A stretch of 64,000 nucleotides of DNA from Opitutia bacterium (GTDB lineage: Bacteria > Verrucomicrobiota > Verrucomicrobiia > Opitutales > UBA953): the NCBI GenBank assembly GCA_947378845.1, contig CANCLQ010000001.1, positions 1-64,000 on the forward strand, given 5' to 3'. Made by a program: the position numbers and the translations under genes. A model generated the notes under the pieces. The model worked only from the letters and a program-made list of their open reading frames with translations, was not told where the DNA came from and made no database searches. Positions 37,411-46,714 of this stretch are shown piece by piece (the stretch's first letter is position 1; each line of letters begins with the position of its first letter).

Positions 37411-37445
37411 GAACGGATGTTCTATGAAACTTTGTTCACTGTCAA
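37411..37445 (-). promoter_or_regulatory. lexA promoter with two tandem LexA-box-like sites
   Basis: On the minus strand a perfect -35 box TTGACA (37445-37440) is followed by GAACAAAGTTTC (37437-37426) and GAACATCCGTTC (37422-37411). These are two GAAC-N4-GTTC-like palindromes with centres 15 bp apart, the second perfect, the first with one changed base. They lie across the expected -10 and transcription start, where LexA would block RNA polymerase. A TGTTC-N4-aAACt match, near the motif I recall for Verrucomicrobia, overlaps them at 37419-37432. Confidence 0.6.
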
Positions 37446-37475
37446 GTCGGTTTGCCCAACCCCTATGGGTGGGGG

Positions 37476-38216
37476 TTAGCCCTCGATTAGGGTGGCCAGA
37501 TCTTGGGGCTTTTCGAGGTGAACCGAGTGACCGGCGTCTTCGATGATGCTGATGCGGCTCTTGGGCATGCGTTCAGCCATAGCGTGTGCGATCTCGATGA
37601 ATTTTCCGTCGTGCTCACCGACTATGAGGTCGGTCGGGCATTTAAATTCTAGCAGCCGATCCCAGAGCTGGGGCAGGGCGCCAGTGCCTACAGCTTCGAG
37701 GCTCAAGGCCAGTGCCTCCGAATTATTTTTCTGACGTCGGATAAGGATGGGGTCGAGTCGCTCGGGGGGTAACGACAGCAATGGTTTGAAAAAGGTTTTT
37801 GTATTCCAGTATTTCAGAAACTTATTCAGGCCTTCCGTTCGCAGGTATTCGGCGAGTGCTTTATCGCCGCGAATACGCTCTTCCTGCTCAGCTTGAGTTT
37901 TTAATCCTGGGCTAGCGCCGATGAGAATGAGTCGTCGAACGCGCTGTGGGTGAGCGAGTGCCCAGTGCATCGCGAGCCGTCCACCCATTGAGTAGCCGAC
38001 GAGTGTGATGGCTTCGTTGTCGCTCCCGGCCGCATCCGAAATAATTTTAAGGTGTTCCGAAAAAGAAAAAGCCGAGAGCTTTGTCAGATTTCTTAAATCA
38101 CCATGACCCGGAAAATTGGGTGCGATGATTTCAAACCGAGGGTCGATGCACTCCCTCAGCGGATCAAAATCCTCGGCGCAGCCTGTAAAGCCATGAAGTG
38201 CAACGACCTTGGGCAT
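37476..38216 (-). CDS. Alpha/beta hydrolase, MenH-like
   Basis: 246 residues with an alpha/beta hydrolase fold. The oxyanion/HG motif is [12 protein letters not shown], the nucleophile elbow [10 protein letters not shown], the acid in IVGEHDGKF and the histidine in [10 protein letters not shown]. The pattern LHGFxG and PNFPGHGD together with GYSMGGRLA resemble MenH (2-succinyl-6-hydroxy-2,4-cyclohexadiene-1-carboxylate synthase) of menaquinone synthesis. No other men gene is in the window, so a different esterase role is possible. It is transcribed in the same direction as lexA, 68 bases upstream of it. Confidence 0.75.
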   Translation of the reverse strand: MPKVVALHGFTGCAEDFDPLRECIDPRFEIIAPNFPGHGDLRNLTKLSAFSFSEHLKIISDAAGSDNEAITLVGYSMGGRLAMHWALAHPQRVRRLILIGASPGLKTQAEQEERIRGDKALAEYLRTEGLNKFLKYWNTKTFFKPLLSLPPERLDPILIRRQKNNSEALALSLEAVGTGALPQLWDRLLEFKCPTDLIVGEHDGKFIEIAHAMAERMPKSRISIIEDAGHSVHLEKPQDLATLIEG

Positions 38217-38245
38217 GGTTTATGCGTTACCTTGAATGGGTGAAT

Positions 38246-38273
38246 TTGCCACCGATTAATGCACAATTATAAA
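38246..38273 (+). promoter_or_regulatory. Sigma-70-like promoter of the flavin-reductase-like gene
   Basis: TTGCCA (38246-38251) and TATAAA (38268-38273) are separated by 16 bases and lie about 41 bases before the ATG at 38315, in the divergent region with the MenH-like gene. Confidence 0.5.
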
Positions 38274-38314
38274 GATTCATGGGAACTTAGTTAGGGCCCG
38301 GGTGTAGAAGTTAC

Positions 38315-38800
38315 ATGCCTGGAATTAGAATCAAGCCATGGAACCGAGTCGACGGACCCATTTACAGCTTGTCCACAACCCATGCGGGGCGTGGGAATCT
38401 AAATATTTGCAGTTACGTCACAGCGATATCGATGAAGCCCAAGCGTTTCATTATTGGAGTATATAAAGACACCAAAACGTTGGAAAACCTCGAAGCCAAT
38501 CCGGTCGGCTTGCTCAATTATCTATCTGATGAACATTCAAACCTGGTTGCATTGCTCGGCAAGAAGACGGGGCACAAGATTGATAAAGTTAAAGCCTTGG
38601 GCGATCGCCTCGAGCACGCGGGTGAGGGTCTCTATAAAATCGTCGGCTCCCTTGCCGTTTTACACCTCAAGTTTTTGCAACGTATCGATTGCGGCGACCA
38701 CTGGGCATGGTTGGCCGATGTCGATAAATATGAAAATATAGCCGAAGGAAAATTCCTGACGCTTGATGAGTTAAAGCGTAAGAAAATAATTTTAGCTTAG
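38315..38800 (+). CDS. Flavin reductase-like FMN-binding split-barrel protein
   Basis: 161 residues. The N-terminal half shows the split-barrel flavin-reductase pattern: IYSLSTTHAGRGNLNICSYV, then ISMKPKRFIIGVYKDTKTLENL, where flavin phosphate contacts are normally made. GKKTGHKIDKVKAL resembles the following helix. The protein is short and probably forms a dimer with FMN in the interface. The partner (oxygenase or nitroreductase) is not evident. It is convergent with speA, with a single base between the stop codons. Confidence 0.8.
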   Translation: MPGIRIKPWNRVDGPIYSLSTTHAGRGNLNICSYVTAISMKPKRFIIGVYKDTKTLENLEANPVGLLNYLSDEHSNLVALLGKKTGHKIDKVKALGDRLEHAGEGLYKIVGSLAVLHLKFLQRIDCGDHWAWLADVDKYENIAEGKFLTLDELKRKKIILA

Positions 38801-38801
38801 G

Positions 38802-40772
38802 CTATTTAACTTTCGGACGACTCTTGCGGAGGCTCGATTTTTCCTCGCGATGAGGAATCAGGTAAGTGCGTCCACGCACTAAACGCTCATAAAGATCGAC
38901 CATTGCAACACCTTCGCGAGGGCGCACTGAGTCAGCCTTGGTCGCGCGGTCGACTTGTCGTTTCAGCATGCGGCAAAGGTCTTCCGAGTTGTACTGAATC
39001 ATATCGAGAATTCTGCCGACGGAGTAACCAGGGATACTTTCTTCGATATAAAAACCGTCCTCTTCATCGTCCTCGAGGAAGACGTGTGCTTCATTCACGC
39101 GACCGAAGAGGTTATGTAAGTCACCCATGATGTCTTGGTAAGCTCCTACCATGAAGGCACCGATGTAGTAGGGTTGACCTGACTTGAGAGGGTGAAGCGC
39201 AAGCGTGCGGCGTACGTCTTCGAGGTCGATGAATTCATCCACTTTACCATCCGAATCGCAAGTGATGTCCACCAGGGTCGCTTGAACGGTTGGGCGTTCG
39301 TTGAGACGGTGAATGGGCGCAATCGGGAAGAGTTGATCGAGGGCCCAGTGATCGAGCAGCGATTGAAAGACGGAGAAATTACAGACGTACTGTTCCGCTA
39401 ACATCGAATCGAGGCGGGCGAGTTCATCAGGTACGTCGGCCGCATTGGCGAGGTCGCGACGGATTTGTCGGCAAATGTCCCAGAAAATACGGTCAGCCAT
39501 CGCACGGTCTTCGAGGCGTAAGTTACCAAGGTTGAAACGAGCATGTGCTTCTTCGCGTTTTTGTTTCGCGTCGTGGTAACGTTCGAGGGGGTCAAACTTA
39601 CGCTTATTTTTTTGAATCGCTTGAAGTTCGCGAATGATTTGGTGCGACTTACCCTTAGGCTTTTCGGAAATGGATTCATCGCGAGTGATGCGATCAACCG
39701 CTTCGAAGATAAGAATCGAGTGAGGGGCGACGAGCGCACGGCCGGATTCCGAAACGATATCAGGTACTTCAACCTTACTCTCTTCGCAGATTTGTTTCAC
39801 GTTCGCGACCACGTCGCGGGCGTAAACTTCCATGCTGTAGTTCATGGAGGATTCGAAAGCAGAGCGGCTGCCATCGTAATCGATACCAAGGCCACCACCG
39901 ACATCGAGTAGGCCCATGGGGAAGCCCATGCGCTTGAGTTCGCAGTAGAAGCGGGTGGCTTCGATGACAGCTTTTTTAATCGTGCCAATATTTGGAACCT
40001 GTGAACCGATGTGGAAGTGAACCAGCTTTAGAGAATCCTTCATGCGCGCCTTCGCCAACTTATCGGCCGCGATCATGATTTCTGAAGCGGTGAGACCGAA
40101 CTTCGCATTTTCCCCCGTACTTTCAGCCCATTTACCTTCACCGGCGGTCGTGAGTTTAACGCGGATGCCGATGTGCGGATTGACGCCCATGCGTCGTGCA
40201 ATGCGGATGATTGAATCTACTTCGGAAACTTGTTCGACGACGATGATGGTTTGCTTGCCGAGGCGACGACCCATCAAGGCGAGTTCGATGTACTCTTCAT
40301 CTTTATAACCATTACAGATGAGCAGGGCTTTGCGATTTTCGAGAAGCGCGAGCGCAATCATGAGCTCAGGCTTGGAGCCTGCCTCGAGACCAAAATCGTA
40401 TTCTTCGCCAGCGTCTAAAATTTCTTCAACGACTTCGCGCAGTTGATTAACCTTGATCGGGAAAACGCCGCGGTAACGTGAAGGGTAGTCTTCCTCTTCA
40501 ATTGCCTTGCGGAAGGCTTCGTTGATTTGCGTGACGCGGTGACGGAGTAAATCTTGGACGCGAATCGTAAGAGGTGGCTTCAGGCCAGAGGCTTCAGCTT
40601 CCTTTACGATGTCGGTGATGCGAATCTTGCGATGGTCGCCCTTGGGGTGAACACAGAGGTTCCCTTTGTTGTCGACCGAGAAATTATTACCGCCCCAGCG
40701 TTTAAAGCCGTAGTAATCTTCAGCGTGTTTGAGTGTCCAAGGCGTTGATTTGCTCACGAGAGTAGGCGACAA
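38802..40772 (-). CDS. speA: Biosynthetic arginine decarboxylase
   Basis: 656 residues, full length for SpeA (E. coli 658). It is a PLP enzyme that makes agmatine from arginine for putrescine and spermidine synthesis. The PLP lysine lies in VFPIKVNQ (Lys107), substrate and PLP contacts in LEAGSKPEL, HFHIGSQ, VGGGLGIDYDGS and SESGRAL. The middle insert and helical bundle are family-typical. The C-terminal tail is Arg/Lys/Ser-rich. It is divergent from the uracil-DNA glycosylase gene and convergent with the flavin-reductase-like gene. Confidence 0.96.
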   Translation of the reverse strand: MSPTLVSKSTPWTLKHAEDYYGFKRWGGNNFSVDNKGNLCVHPKGDHRKIRITDIVKEAEASGLKPPLTIRVQDLLRHRVTQINEAFRKAIEEEDYPSRYRGVFPIKVNQLREVVEEILDAGEEYDFGLEAGSKPELMIALALLENRKALLICNGYKDEEYIELALMGRRLGKQTIIVVEQVSEVDSIIRIARRMGVNPHIGIRVKLTTAGEGKWAESTGENAKFGLTASEIMIAADKLAKARMKDSLKLVHFHIGSQVPNIGTIKKAVIEATRFYCELKRMGFPMGLLDVGGGLGIDYDGSRSAFESSMNYSMEVYARDVVANVKQICEESKVEVPDIVSESGRALVAPHSILIFEAVDRITRDESISEKPKGKSHQIIRELQAIQKNKRKFDPLERYHDAKQKREEAHARFNLGNLRLEDRAMADRIFWDICRQIRRDLANAADVPDELARLDSMLAEQYVCNFSVFQSLLDHWALDQLFPIAPIHRLNERPTVQATLVDITCDSDGKVDEFIDLEDVRRTLALHPLKSGQPYYIGAFMVGAYQDIMGDLHNLFGRVNEAHVFLEDDEEDGFYIEESIPGYSVGRILDMIQYNSEDLCRMLKRQVDRATKADSVRPREGVAMVDLYERLVRGRTYLIPHREEKSSLRKSRPKVK

Positions 40773-40865
40773 CTTTTTAGTCTATGTGCGGAAGCGCAAG
40801 GTGAAATCGTTACCAATATTTGCCTTCCGACTCGACCCGCTGATGGGTTGGGCTACTTCTATGGA

Positions 40866-41594
40866 ATGTCGGCCACTCGCCTCATCCATGCTACGATTGC
40901 GTTACGCGAGGAGCTTCGCGGCATGACGTTTCCGAGTCCGGCTGACTATGTTTATAGTCCGCTAGACTACGCTTGGGCGTCACATGAGGCTTACTTGCGA
41001 AGGTTTTCGAGTTCAGGCCCCAAGCAGGTGTTATTTTTGGGAATGAATCCTGGACCATTCGGGATGGCACAGACGGGTATTCCGTTTGGCGAGGTGGCGG
41101 CAGTGCGCGACTGGATGGGCTTGGAGCATCCGGTGACACAGCCCGATCGGCAACACCCCGCAAAGAAGGTTACTGGCTTTGCCTGCACGCGATCAGAAGT
41201 GAGCGGACGAAGATTGTGGGGCTTGTTTCAACAACGCTTCGGTACGCCCGAGAATTTTTTCCAAGATCACTGGGTACATAATTACAACCCATTACTCTTT
41301 TTAGAAAATACTAAGATGGGTCGTAATGTCGTTCCTGAAGAATTGCCGGCGGAATCAATTGCGCCTGTCAACGCAGCGTGTGATCGGTTTCTCCGCGAAT
41401 TAGTCTCTGCTTTAGAAATTAAAACTGTCGTTGGCGTTGGTGGTTACGCTGAGACGAGAGCGCGTGAAGCGTTAGATGGTTTACCGATTAAGTTCGCAAA
41501 GGTTCTACACCCGAGTCCCGCTAGTCCCGTAGCCAATCGAGGTTGGGCTGAGGCGGCGACCAAGGAACTCATTGCGCATGGTGTTTGGAAATAA
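40866..41594 (+). CDS. SMUG1-type uracil-DNA glycosylase
   Basis: 242 residues from the ATG at 40866; a TTG at 40848 is also in frame. It removes uracil (and some oxidised pyrimidines) from DNA. Motif 1, GMNPGPFGMAQTGIPFGEV, carries the Asn of the SMUG1 family (Asn61), and motif 2, HPSPASPVANRGW, begins with His215. Bacterial SMUG1 homologues are uncommon and are known from Opitutaceae and a few other groups (established: Geobacter and Opitutaceae SMUG1-like enzymes), which agrees with the proposed taxon. The methyltransferase gene starts four bases after the stop. Confidence 0.92.
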   Translation: MSATRLIHATIALREELRGMTFPSPADYVYSPLDYAWASHEAYLRRFSSSGPKQVLFLGMNPGPFGMAQTGIPFGEVAAVRDWMGLEHPVTQPDRQHPAKKVTGFACTRSEVSGRRLWGLFQQRFGTPENFFQDHWVHNYNPLLFLENTKMGRNVVPEELPAESIAPVNAACDRFLRELVSALEIKTVVGVGGYAETRAREALDGLPIKFAKVLHPSPASPVANRGWAEAATKELIAHGVWK

Positions 41595-41597
41595 TTT

Positions 41598-42395
41598 ATG
41601 GGACTGATTGAAAATATTTTAGCTCGTCCCACGTGGCGGCAAAAACTTTGGCAGTGGTGGTACCCTTATTTCACCCACAAGGTCCGGCATCGCGGAATTG
41701 ATTTTCTGAATTATGCTTTTGAGACTGAGCCAGCGATGGCGATTCCTTTAGATGCAACGGATGAAGTGAATCGTGGAAATATTCAGCTTTATCACCATGT
41801 AGTTTCTCCAGTTAAATTAGGCGGATTGAAGGTATTAGAAGTGAGCTGTGGCCACGGGGGAGGGGCGTCTTATCTCACTCGTACCTTTCGGCCTGCGCAC
41901 TATGTCGCCCTCGATCTAAACCCTCGCGGTATCGAATACTGTCGGACCAAGCATACAGTTCCTGGTTTAGAATTTGTTCAAGGCGATGCGATGAACTTAC
42001 CGTTTGCGGATCAGACTTTCGATGTGGTGATTAATGTTGAGGCCTCCCACTGTTATCCTGATTTCAAAAAGTTTGTTCAGGAAGTCGCGCGCGTGCTTAA
42101 GCCTAAGGGTAGTTTTGTTCATGCCGACCTCCGCTACCCGAGTGGTATGGATGAATGGCTTGGTGCTTTATTCAGCCACCCACAACTGAAGGTCTCAGAA
42201 ATGCGACTGATTAATCCAGAGGTCGTGAGGGGAATGGTGCTCAACACGCCCAAGTACCAAGCGATGATTAAGCAATGCTTCCCGAAGTACCTTCATCGCC
42301 TGGGAATGGATTTCGCCGGAGTCGAGGGCTCACGCCTGCATCGCGACGCCGTGAGTGGCGAAATGAGTTACCGATCTTTTCACCTTACAAAGTGA
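41598..42395 (+). CDS. Class I SAM-dependent methyltransferase, phthiotriol-dimycocerosate MT-like
   Basis: 265 residues. Motif I is VLEVSCGHGGGASYL, followed by the acidic turn of motif II in VALDLNPRG, FVQGDAMNLPFADQTFD for motifs III and IV, and VARVLKPKGSF. The N-terminal region (WYPYFTHKVRHRGIDFLNYAFE) and EVNRGNIQLYHHVV resemble the Rv2952-type methyltransferases that act on lipids or polyketides, so a lipid or quinone target is plausible. It may be cotranscribed with the glycosylase gene. Its end overlaps the Sel1-repeat gene tail to tail by 11 bases. Confidence 0.82.
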   Translation: MGLIENILARPTWRQKLWQWWYPYFTHKVRHRGIDFLNYAFETEPAMAIPLDATDEVNRGNIQLYHHVVSPVKLGGLKVLEVSCGHGGGASYLTRTFRPAHYVALDLNPRGIEYCRTKHTVPGLEFVQGDAMNLPFADQTFDVVINVEASHCYPDFKKFVQEVARVLKPKGSFVHADLRYPSGMDEWLGALFSHPQLKVSEMRLINPEVVRGMVLNTPKYQAMIKQCFPKYLHRLGMDFAGVEGSRLHRDAVSGEMSYRSFHLTK

Positions 42396-43242
42396 GTTTA
42401 ACGGTTTGCGTTTCAGGCGAGTCGCTCTCGGATAATTTACTTTCAATATATTTTTCAAAAGCTGCTTTGATAATCGGCTTAAGTTCATTGACTCGTTTCA
42501 TGGCCTGACTGATCTGTTCAGCCGTTATTTTCTTACGTAATCCCATCTGCTCTTTATAGGCGTCGGCTTCTTCTTCGGCAGAAATTTTAAGCCAAGCATA
42601 GGCTTCAACTTCATCTTTTTCACAACCATCTCCGACAGAAAGCATTTGTCCAAGGGTGAGTTGTGATCCGGCATTTCCTGCCATAGCTGCTTTGTGAAAC
42701 CATTTAAATGCTTCAGCGTAATCTTCTTTTACTCCTTCACCATGCAAGTACATCGAGCCGATGTTATTCATCGCTAAAGTATCACCTTGAAGCGCCGCGA
42801 GGTGATACCACTTGAGTGCTTCCATTTGATCTTTCTTAACTGTCCATCCGTAGAGGTAACAATCAGCTAAGCGACTCTGGGCAGGCTGATAGCCTTGGAT
42901 GGCTGCCTTGCGGTAGAATTCGACGCCCTTATCTGTATCCTTATCCACGAAATTACCCTCGAAGTAGGAGACACCGAGAAAGCACTGTGCTACAGGATTT
43001 CCTTGGTCGCTAGACTTGCGAATCCATTTGAGGCCTTCTTCGATTTTTTCGTCCTTAAAAATATAAAATGTACCTACTGTCATCTGGCTTTTCGCATCAC
43101 CGCGAATGGCTTCCAATTTAATTTTTTCTAAATCGTAATCAAATTTAGTATCGTTGGGCGTATAAAATAAATACCCGAGCGAAGAGCAGGAAATAATGAA
43201 TAAAATAATGAGGGAAACTAGGGTCGTACGGGTGGGGCGCAT
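42385..43242 (-). CDS. Sel1-repeat (TPR-like) lipoprotein
   Basis: 285 residues. The N-terminus has a hydrophobic stretch and a lipobox-like IISC (MRPTRTTLVSLIILFIISCS), so it is probably a lipoprotein. Five to six Sel1-like repeats of about 36 residues follow; examples are AQCFLGVSYFEGNF, AQSRLADCYLYGW, AMNNIGSMYLHGEGV and AGSQLTLGQMLSVGDG, each with the A-x-x-x-L-G-x-x-Y-x-x-G pattern. Such solenoids bind proteins; the partner is unknown. Convergent with the methyltransferase gene and overlapping it by 11 bases. The 141-base stretch to the Uup gene holds a hairpin. Confidence 0.88.
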   Translation of the reverse strand: MRPTRTTLVSLIILFIISCSSLGYLFYTPNDTKFDYDLEKIKLEAIRGDAKSQMTVGTFYIFKDEKIEEGLKWIRKSSDQGNPVAQCFLGVSYFEGNFVDKDTDKGVEFYRKAAIQGYQPAQSRLADCYLYGWTVKKDQMEALKWYHLAALQGDTLAMNNIGSMYLHGEGVKEDYAEAFKWFHKAAMAGNAGSQLTLGQMLSVGDGCEKDEVEAYAWLKISAEEEADAYKEQMGLRKKITAEQISQAMKRVNELKPIIKAAFEKYIESKLSESDSPETQTVKLTL

Positions 43243-43336
43243 GTAATAAAAATCGCACCAAACATACCAAGGTGAATCACCCAGTTAAAGGGTAATAGTG
43301 AAATCACCTGTTATAATTGTGATGAGGTTTTAGATA

Positions 43337-43354
43337 CGTTAACACCGGTTAACG
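43337..43354. repeat. Short perfect hairpin upstream of the Sel1 gene
   Basis: CGTTAAC-ACCG-GTTAACG is a perfect 7-bp inverted repeat 30 bases past the uup stop and about 95 bases upstream of the Sel1 start on the same strand. The T-run on the minus strand is poor, so it may be a weak uup terminator or an operator. Confidence 0.35.
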
Positions 43355-43383
43355 TTTGCCTAACAATCCCTCCGAGTGGCAAG

Positions 43384-45189
43384 TTAACCTTGGCGACTCT
43401 CGAGATCGAGCCAGCGAGCGAGCGCGACACCATGTTCGGCTTCGATGGCTTGAATCTTCTTTTGAAGTTCGGCCGCTTTAGCTGGTCCGTCCTTATAAAG
43501 TTCGGGATCGGCGAGTTGGGCGGTGAGGTCGGATTGCTCCTCTTCAAGTTTTGCAATTTTGGCAGGCAATTCTTGTAAATCTTGGCGGTCGCGATTGCTC
43601 ATTTTCCCAGCTTTCTTGGGCATTTCCTTGCTGGCTGGGGGCGTTGGCTCAGCTTTGGCGGTAACAGTGTTTCGCTTAGGTGCGCTGAGGCGTTCGACCT
43701 CCCGGCGCCAGTCCGAATAGCCACCAACGTGTTCGGTCACGATGCCATTGCCTTCAAAGACGAGGGTGCTGGTCACGACGTTGTCCAAGAAGTCACGGTC
43801 GTGACTGACGATGATGAGCGTGCCCTTGAATTCAACGAGCAGGTCTTCCAGGACGTCGAGTGTCTCAGCGTCGAGGTCGTTGGTAGGTTCGTCGAGCACC
43901 AGAACATTGGCCGGCTTGGTGAAGAGTCGGGCAAGCAGGAGTCGATTGCGTTCGCCGCCAGAAAGCACCTTGGCCTTGGATCGAGCACGGCTGGGTTCAA
44001 AGAGGAAATCTTGTAGATAACTGATGACGTGACGGGAGCGACCTTGGACATCCACCGAATCAGAATCCCCGCAAATATTTTCCGCCACCGTAAGGTTATC
44101 GTTAATCTGCTCACGCATTTGGTCGAAGTAGACGACCTCAAGTTTGGTCCCGAATTTTATATTACCACCCGTAGGCTTAAGCTGTCCGAGTAACATCTTA
44201 ACCAAAGTAGTTTTACCAGCACCATTGGGTCCGATCAGTCCTACCTTATCGCCACGGTTGAGGCGTAGGCTGAAGTTGCGGATGATCGGAGCGGAGTTCG
44301 GGTAAGCGAATTCGATATTCTCGGCTTCAACCACGCGTTCGCCCGAGGTGTCAGCTTGGCTGATACCCATTTTGGCGGCACCCGTAGCCGTACGCATCTC
44401 GCTTCGAACGGCACGTAACACCTTAAGGGCTTCCATGCGGGCGTTTGATTTTGTCCGACGCGCTCCAGGGCTGCGGCGCGACCAAGCTTCTTCCTGACTG
44501 AGTTTTTTATCGAAGGCGGCACGTTGACGTTCTTCAGCGACAAAAAGTTCTTCTTTGCGAACGAGGTAGGTGTCGTAATCGCAAGACCAGCTCATCAGTT
44601 TTCCACGATCGAGTTCGATGATACGATTCGCCATGCGACGCAGAAACGCACGGTCGTGAGTGATAAAGAGAAGCGGTATTTTTTCGTTCAGTAGAAACTC
44701 TTCCATCCAAAGAATGGATTCGAGGTCCATGTGATTGGTGGGCTCATCGAGCAAGAGTAAGTCGGGCTTTGAGGCTAAGGCTTTAGCCAATAGGCATCGG
44801 CGTTTGAGGCCGCCCGAGAGGTCATCAAATTCACGATCAGGTGGTAAACCTAAGCGTTCAATGAGACTGTCGACGCGCACATCGCGTTCCCAATCTTCTT
44901 CTAAGCTGTCCATCTTAAGGCCCGACTCGACAATCGTGCGCACCGTTCCTGGTAGCGAATCTGGAATCTCTTGAGTGAGTCTTGCCTGTGTCACGCCATC
45001 GGGGTGCGTGATGGTACCTGAGTCGGGTGGCATTTCTCCCGCTGCAATACGCATTAAGGTCGTCTTACCTGCACCATTTCTTCCGAGCAGACAGACGCGT
45101 TCACCTTCTTCAATTTGTAGGTTCAACCGATCCAGCACCGGTGGGCCACCAAAGCTGATGCAAACGTCGAGTAGACTCAGGAGGGCCAT
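43384..45189 (-). CDS. uup: ABC-F ATPase, Uup type
   Basis: 601 residues, two ABC domains and no membrane segment. Walker A GRNGAGKTTL and GPNGAGKTTL, signatures LSGGLKRR and LSGGERNR, Walker B LLLLDEPTNHMD and VLVLDEPTNDLD. The linker after the first domain (AAFDKKLSQEEAWSRRSPGARR) matches the P-site tRNA interaction motif region. A C-terminal coiled coil (about 530-601, rich in Glu, Lys and Leu) is the Uup DNA-binding-type tail, rather than EttA. ABC-F proteins act on the ribosome; Uup is also linked to transposon excision. Residues for ATP hydrolysis are intact. Confidence 0.93.
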   Translation of the reverse strand: MALLSLLDVCISFGGPPVLDRLNLQIEEGERVCLLGRNGAGKTTLMRIAAGEMPPDSGTITHPDGVTQARLTQEIPDSLPGTVRTIVESGLKMDSLEEDWERDVRVDSLIERLGLPPDREFDDLSGGLKRRCLLAKALASKPDLLLLDEPTNHMDLESILWMEEFLLNEKIPLLFITHDRAFLRRMANRIIELDRGKLMSWSCDYDTYLVRKEELFVAEERQRAAFDKKLSQEEAWSRRSPGARRTKSNARMEALKVLRAVRSEMRTATGAAKMGISQADTSGERVVEAENIEFAYPNSAPIIRNFSLRLNRGDKVGLIGPNGAGKTTLVKMLLGQLKPTGGNIKFGTKLEVVYFDQMREQINDNLTVAENICGDSDSVDVQGRSRHVISYLQDFLFEPSRARSKAKVLSGGERNRLLLARLFTKPANVLVLDEPTNDLDAETLDVLEDLLVEFKGTLIIVSHDRDFLDNVVTSTLVFEGNGIVTEHVGGYSDWRREVERLSAPKRNTVTAKAEPTPPASKEMPKKAGKMSNRDRQDLQELPAKIAKLEEEQSDLTAQLADPELYKDGPAKAAELQKKIQAIEAEHGVALARWLDLESRQG

Positions 45190-45259
45190 GTGCCCTTGGT
45201 GTGATTAAATTAGACGAGCGAAGCGAGAAAACTCGTCGAAATTTTCAATTGAGAGACGA

Positions 45260-46555
45260 CTAACCGCTCAAGCCTTCGTCGACATGGCGAAGTTTGGCGA
45301 GTTCGGGAAACTGTACGGCGGTGATACCCATGACACCGAAGACCGCCAAGCCGCCGATAATCACTGAATTAACTGTACCGAGTAATCGAGCGGCAATGCC
45401 CGATTCTGCCATACCCAGTTCGTTCGAGCAGCCAATGAATACGGCGGTGACAGCTGAGACTCGGCCCATCATCGAGGGCGGCACACGGGTCTGCAGAATG
45501 GTTTGTCGGATGATCACATTAACTGCATCCGCCGCACCCGAGATAAATAAAAATATAAAACTTAGAACGAAGGCGAATTGCAGACTGTAGCCCAGCCACG
45601 TCGCCAGTTGGATGGATAAGCCGAAGCCGATAATGCAAAGTCCAAAAACCGCGAATGAGCCGTACAGCGCATAGCCAGCGTGACGGAAGGGAGGTCGGAA
45701 GATGAGATAAATCGACATGATTACGGCACCACAAGAGGTGGCAGCGCGAAGTAATCCAAAGCCCAAGGCACCGACATGAAGCATCTCTGCGAATAGGGGT
45801 AAAAGTGCGACTGCGCCGCCTAATAATACTGCAAATAAATCGAGCGTGAACGCACCGAGCATCACACGCTGGCCGAGCATAAAATTAATGCCTGCACGCA
45901 GGCTATGCCCAACAGATTCGTGTGACTGCGATTGCAGTTTATGTGTGGTGCGGACGGCGAGCGTGCAAAGAAATGCACTGAGCATAAATACGCTCATCAC
46001 GGAGTAGCAGAGTTGGTCTCCGCCAATCCAGAGCATAAAGCCCGCCATTCCTGGGCCGACGACCGAAGCTAATTCAAAGAGCGTATTGCGCCAGCGAATG
46101 CCGACTGAGATTTGCGATCGCTCTAAAATTTCTGCAATCATCGCTTGTCGCGATGTCGTTAAGAAACTCCTGGCTAGTCCGCCTAATGTCACCACGCTAT
46201 ACAGAATCGTTAATTGCAACCAGACGGTTTCGAGGTGGCTCGGTATAAATAAAATTAAACCCAGTAGGGTCATGCACGCCAACGCACAACAGGCGATGAA
46301 GTGGCGATTATTTTTATCGGCGATGTGACCTGCAAATAATACGGAGCCAACAAATGGAATCACTTCAGCGAGGCCCACGCCGCCGAGTGCCAGGGCGGCA
46401 GTGGCGTGATCAGCTTTGGTGAGTTGATAAACCTGCCAAGCGACTGCCACCGTTTGAATCTGAATCGCCAAGACGCCAAGCAGGATGCCACTGAGGTAAA
46501 ACCTAAAGGCACGCAGCCTGATCGGCGAGTCATGTGCGGGTACGAAAATGGACAT
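45260..46555 (-). CDS. MFS exporter, EntS-like (MFS_3)
   Basis: 431 residues from the ATG at 46555; an ATG at 46591 adds twelve residues. Twelve membrane segments are predicted. Loop motif FAGHIADKNNRHFIA and LTTSRQAMIAEIL, with MGRVSAVTAVFIGCSNELG in the second half, resemble the enterobactin exporter (EntS) and MFS_3 group. The N-terminus FRFYLSGILLGVLAIQIQTVAVAWQVY is typical of this group. Substrate unknown (siderophore, drug or other). It is divergent from glmM. Confidence 0.86.
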   Translation of the reverse strand: MSIFVPAHDSPIRLRAFRFYLSGILLGVLAIQIQTVAVAWQVYQLTKADHATAALALGGVGLAEVIPFVGSVLFAGHIADKNNRHFIACCALACMTLLGLILFIPSHLETVWLQLTILYSVVTLGGLARSFLTTSRQAMIAEILERSQISVGIRWRNTLFELASVVGPGMAGFMLWIGGDQLCYSVMSVFMLSAFLCTLAVRTTHKLQSQSHESVGHSLRAGINFMLGQRVMLGAFTLDLFAVLLGGAVALLPLFAEMLHVGALGFGLLRAATSCGAVIMSIYLIFRPPFRHAGYALYGSFAVFGLCIIGFGLSIQLATWLGYSLQFAFVLSFIFLFISGAADAVNVIIRQTILQTRVPPSMMGRVSAVTAVFIGCSNELGMAESGIAARLLGTVNSVIIGGLAVFGVMGITAVQFPELAKLRHVDEGLSG

Positions 46556-46714
46556 CGTATTGGATGTGGTTGGCAACGATGGCAGGGTCAAACCTCCAAC
46601 GAGATAAATGTTATTTTAGGGGCAAAACTAATTAATATCGGCACCTTATTTGTCCTTCCAAATACGTGTAATATTTGTAAGTTTCAAACCTACCCCACTT
46701 AACACACTTTCGAT

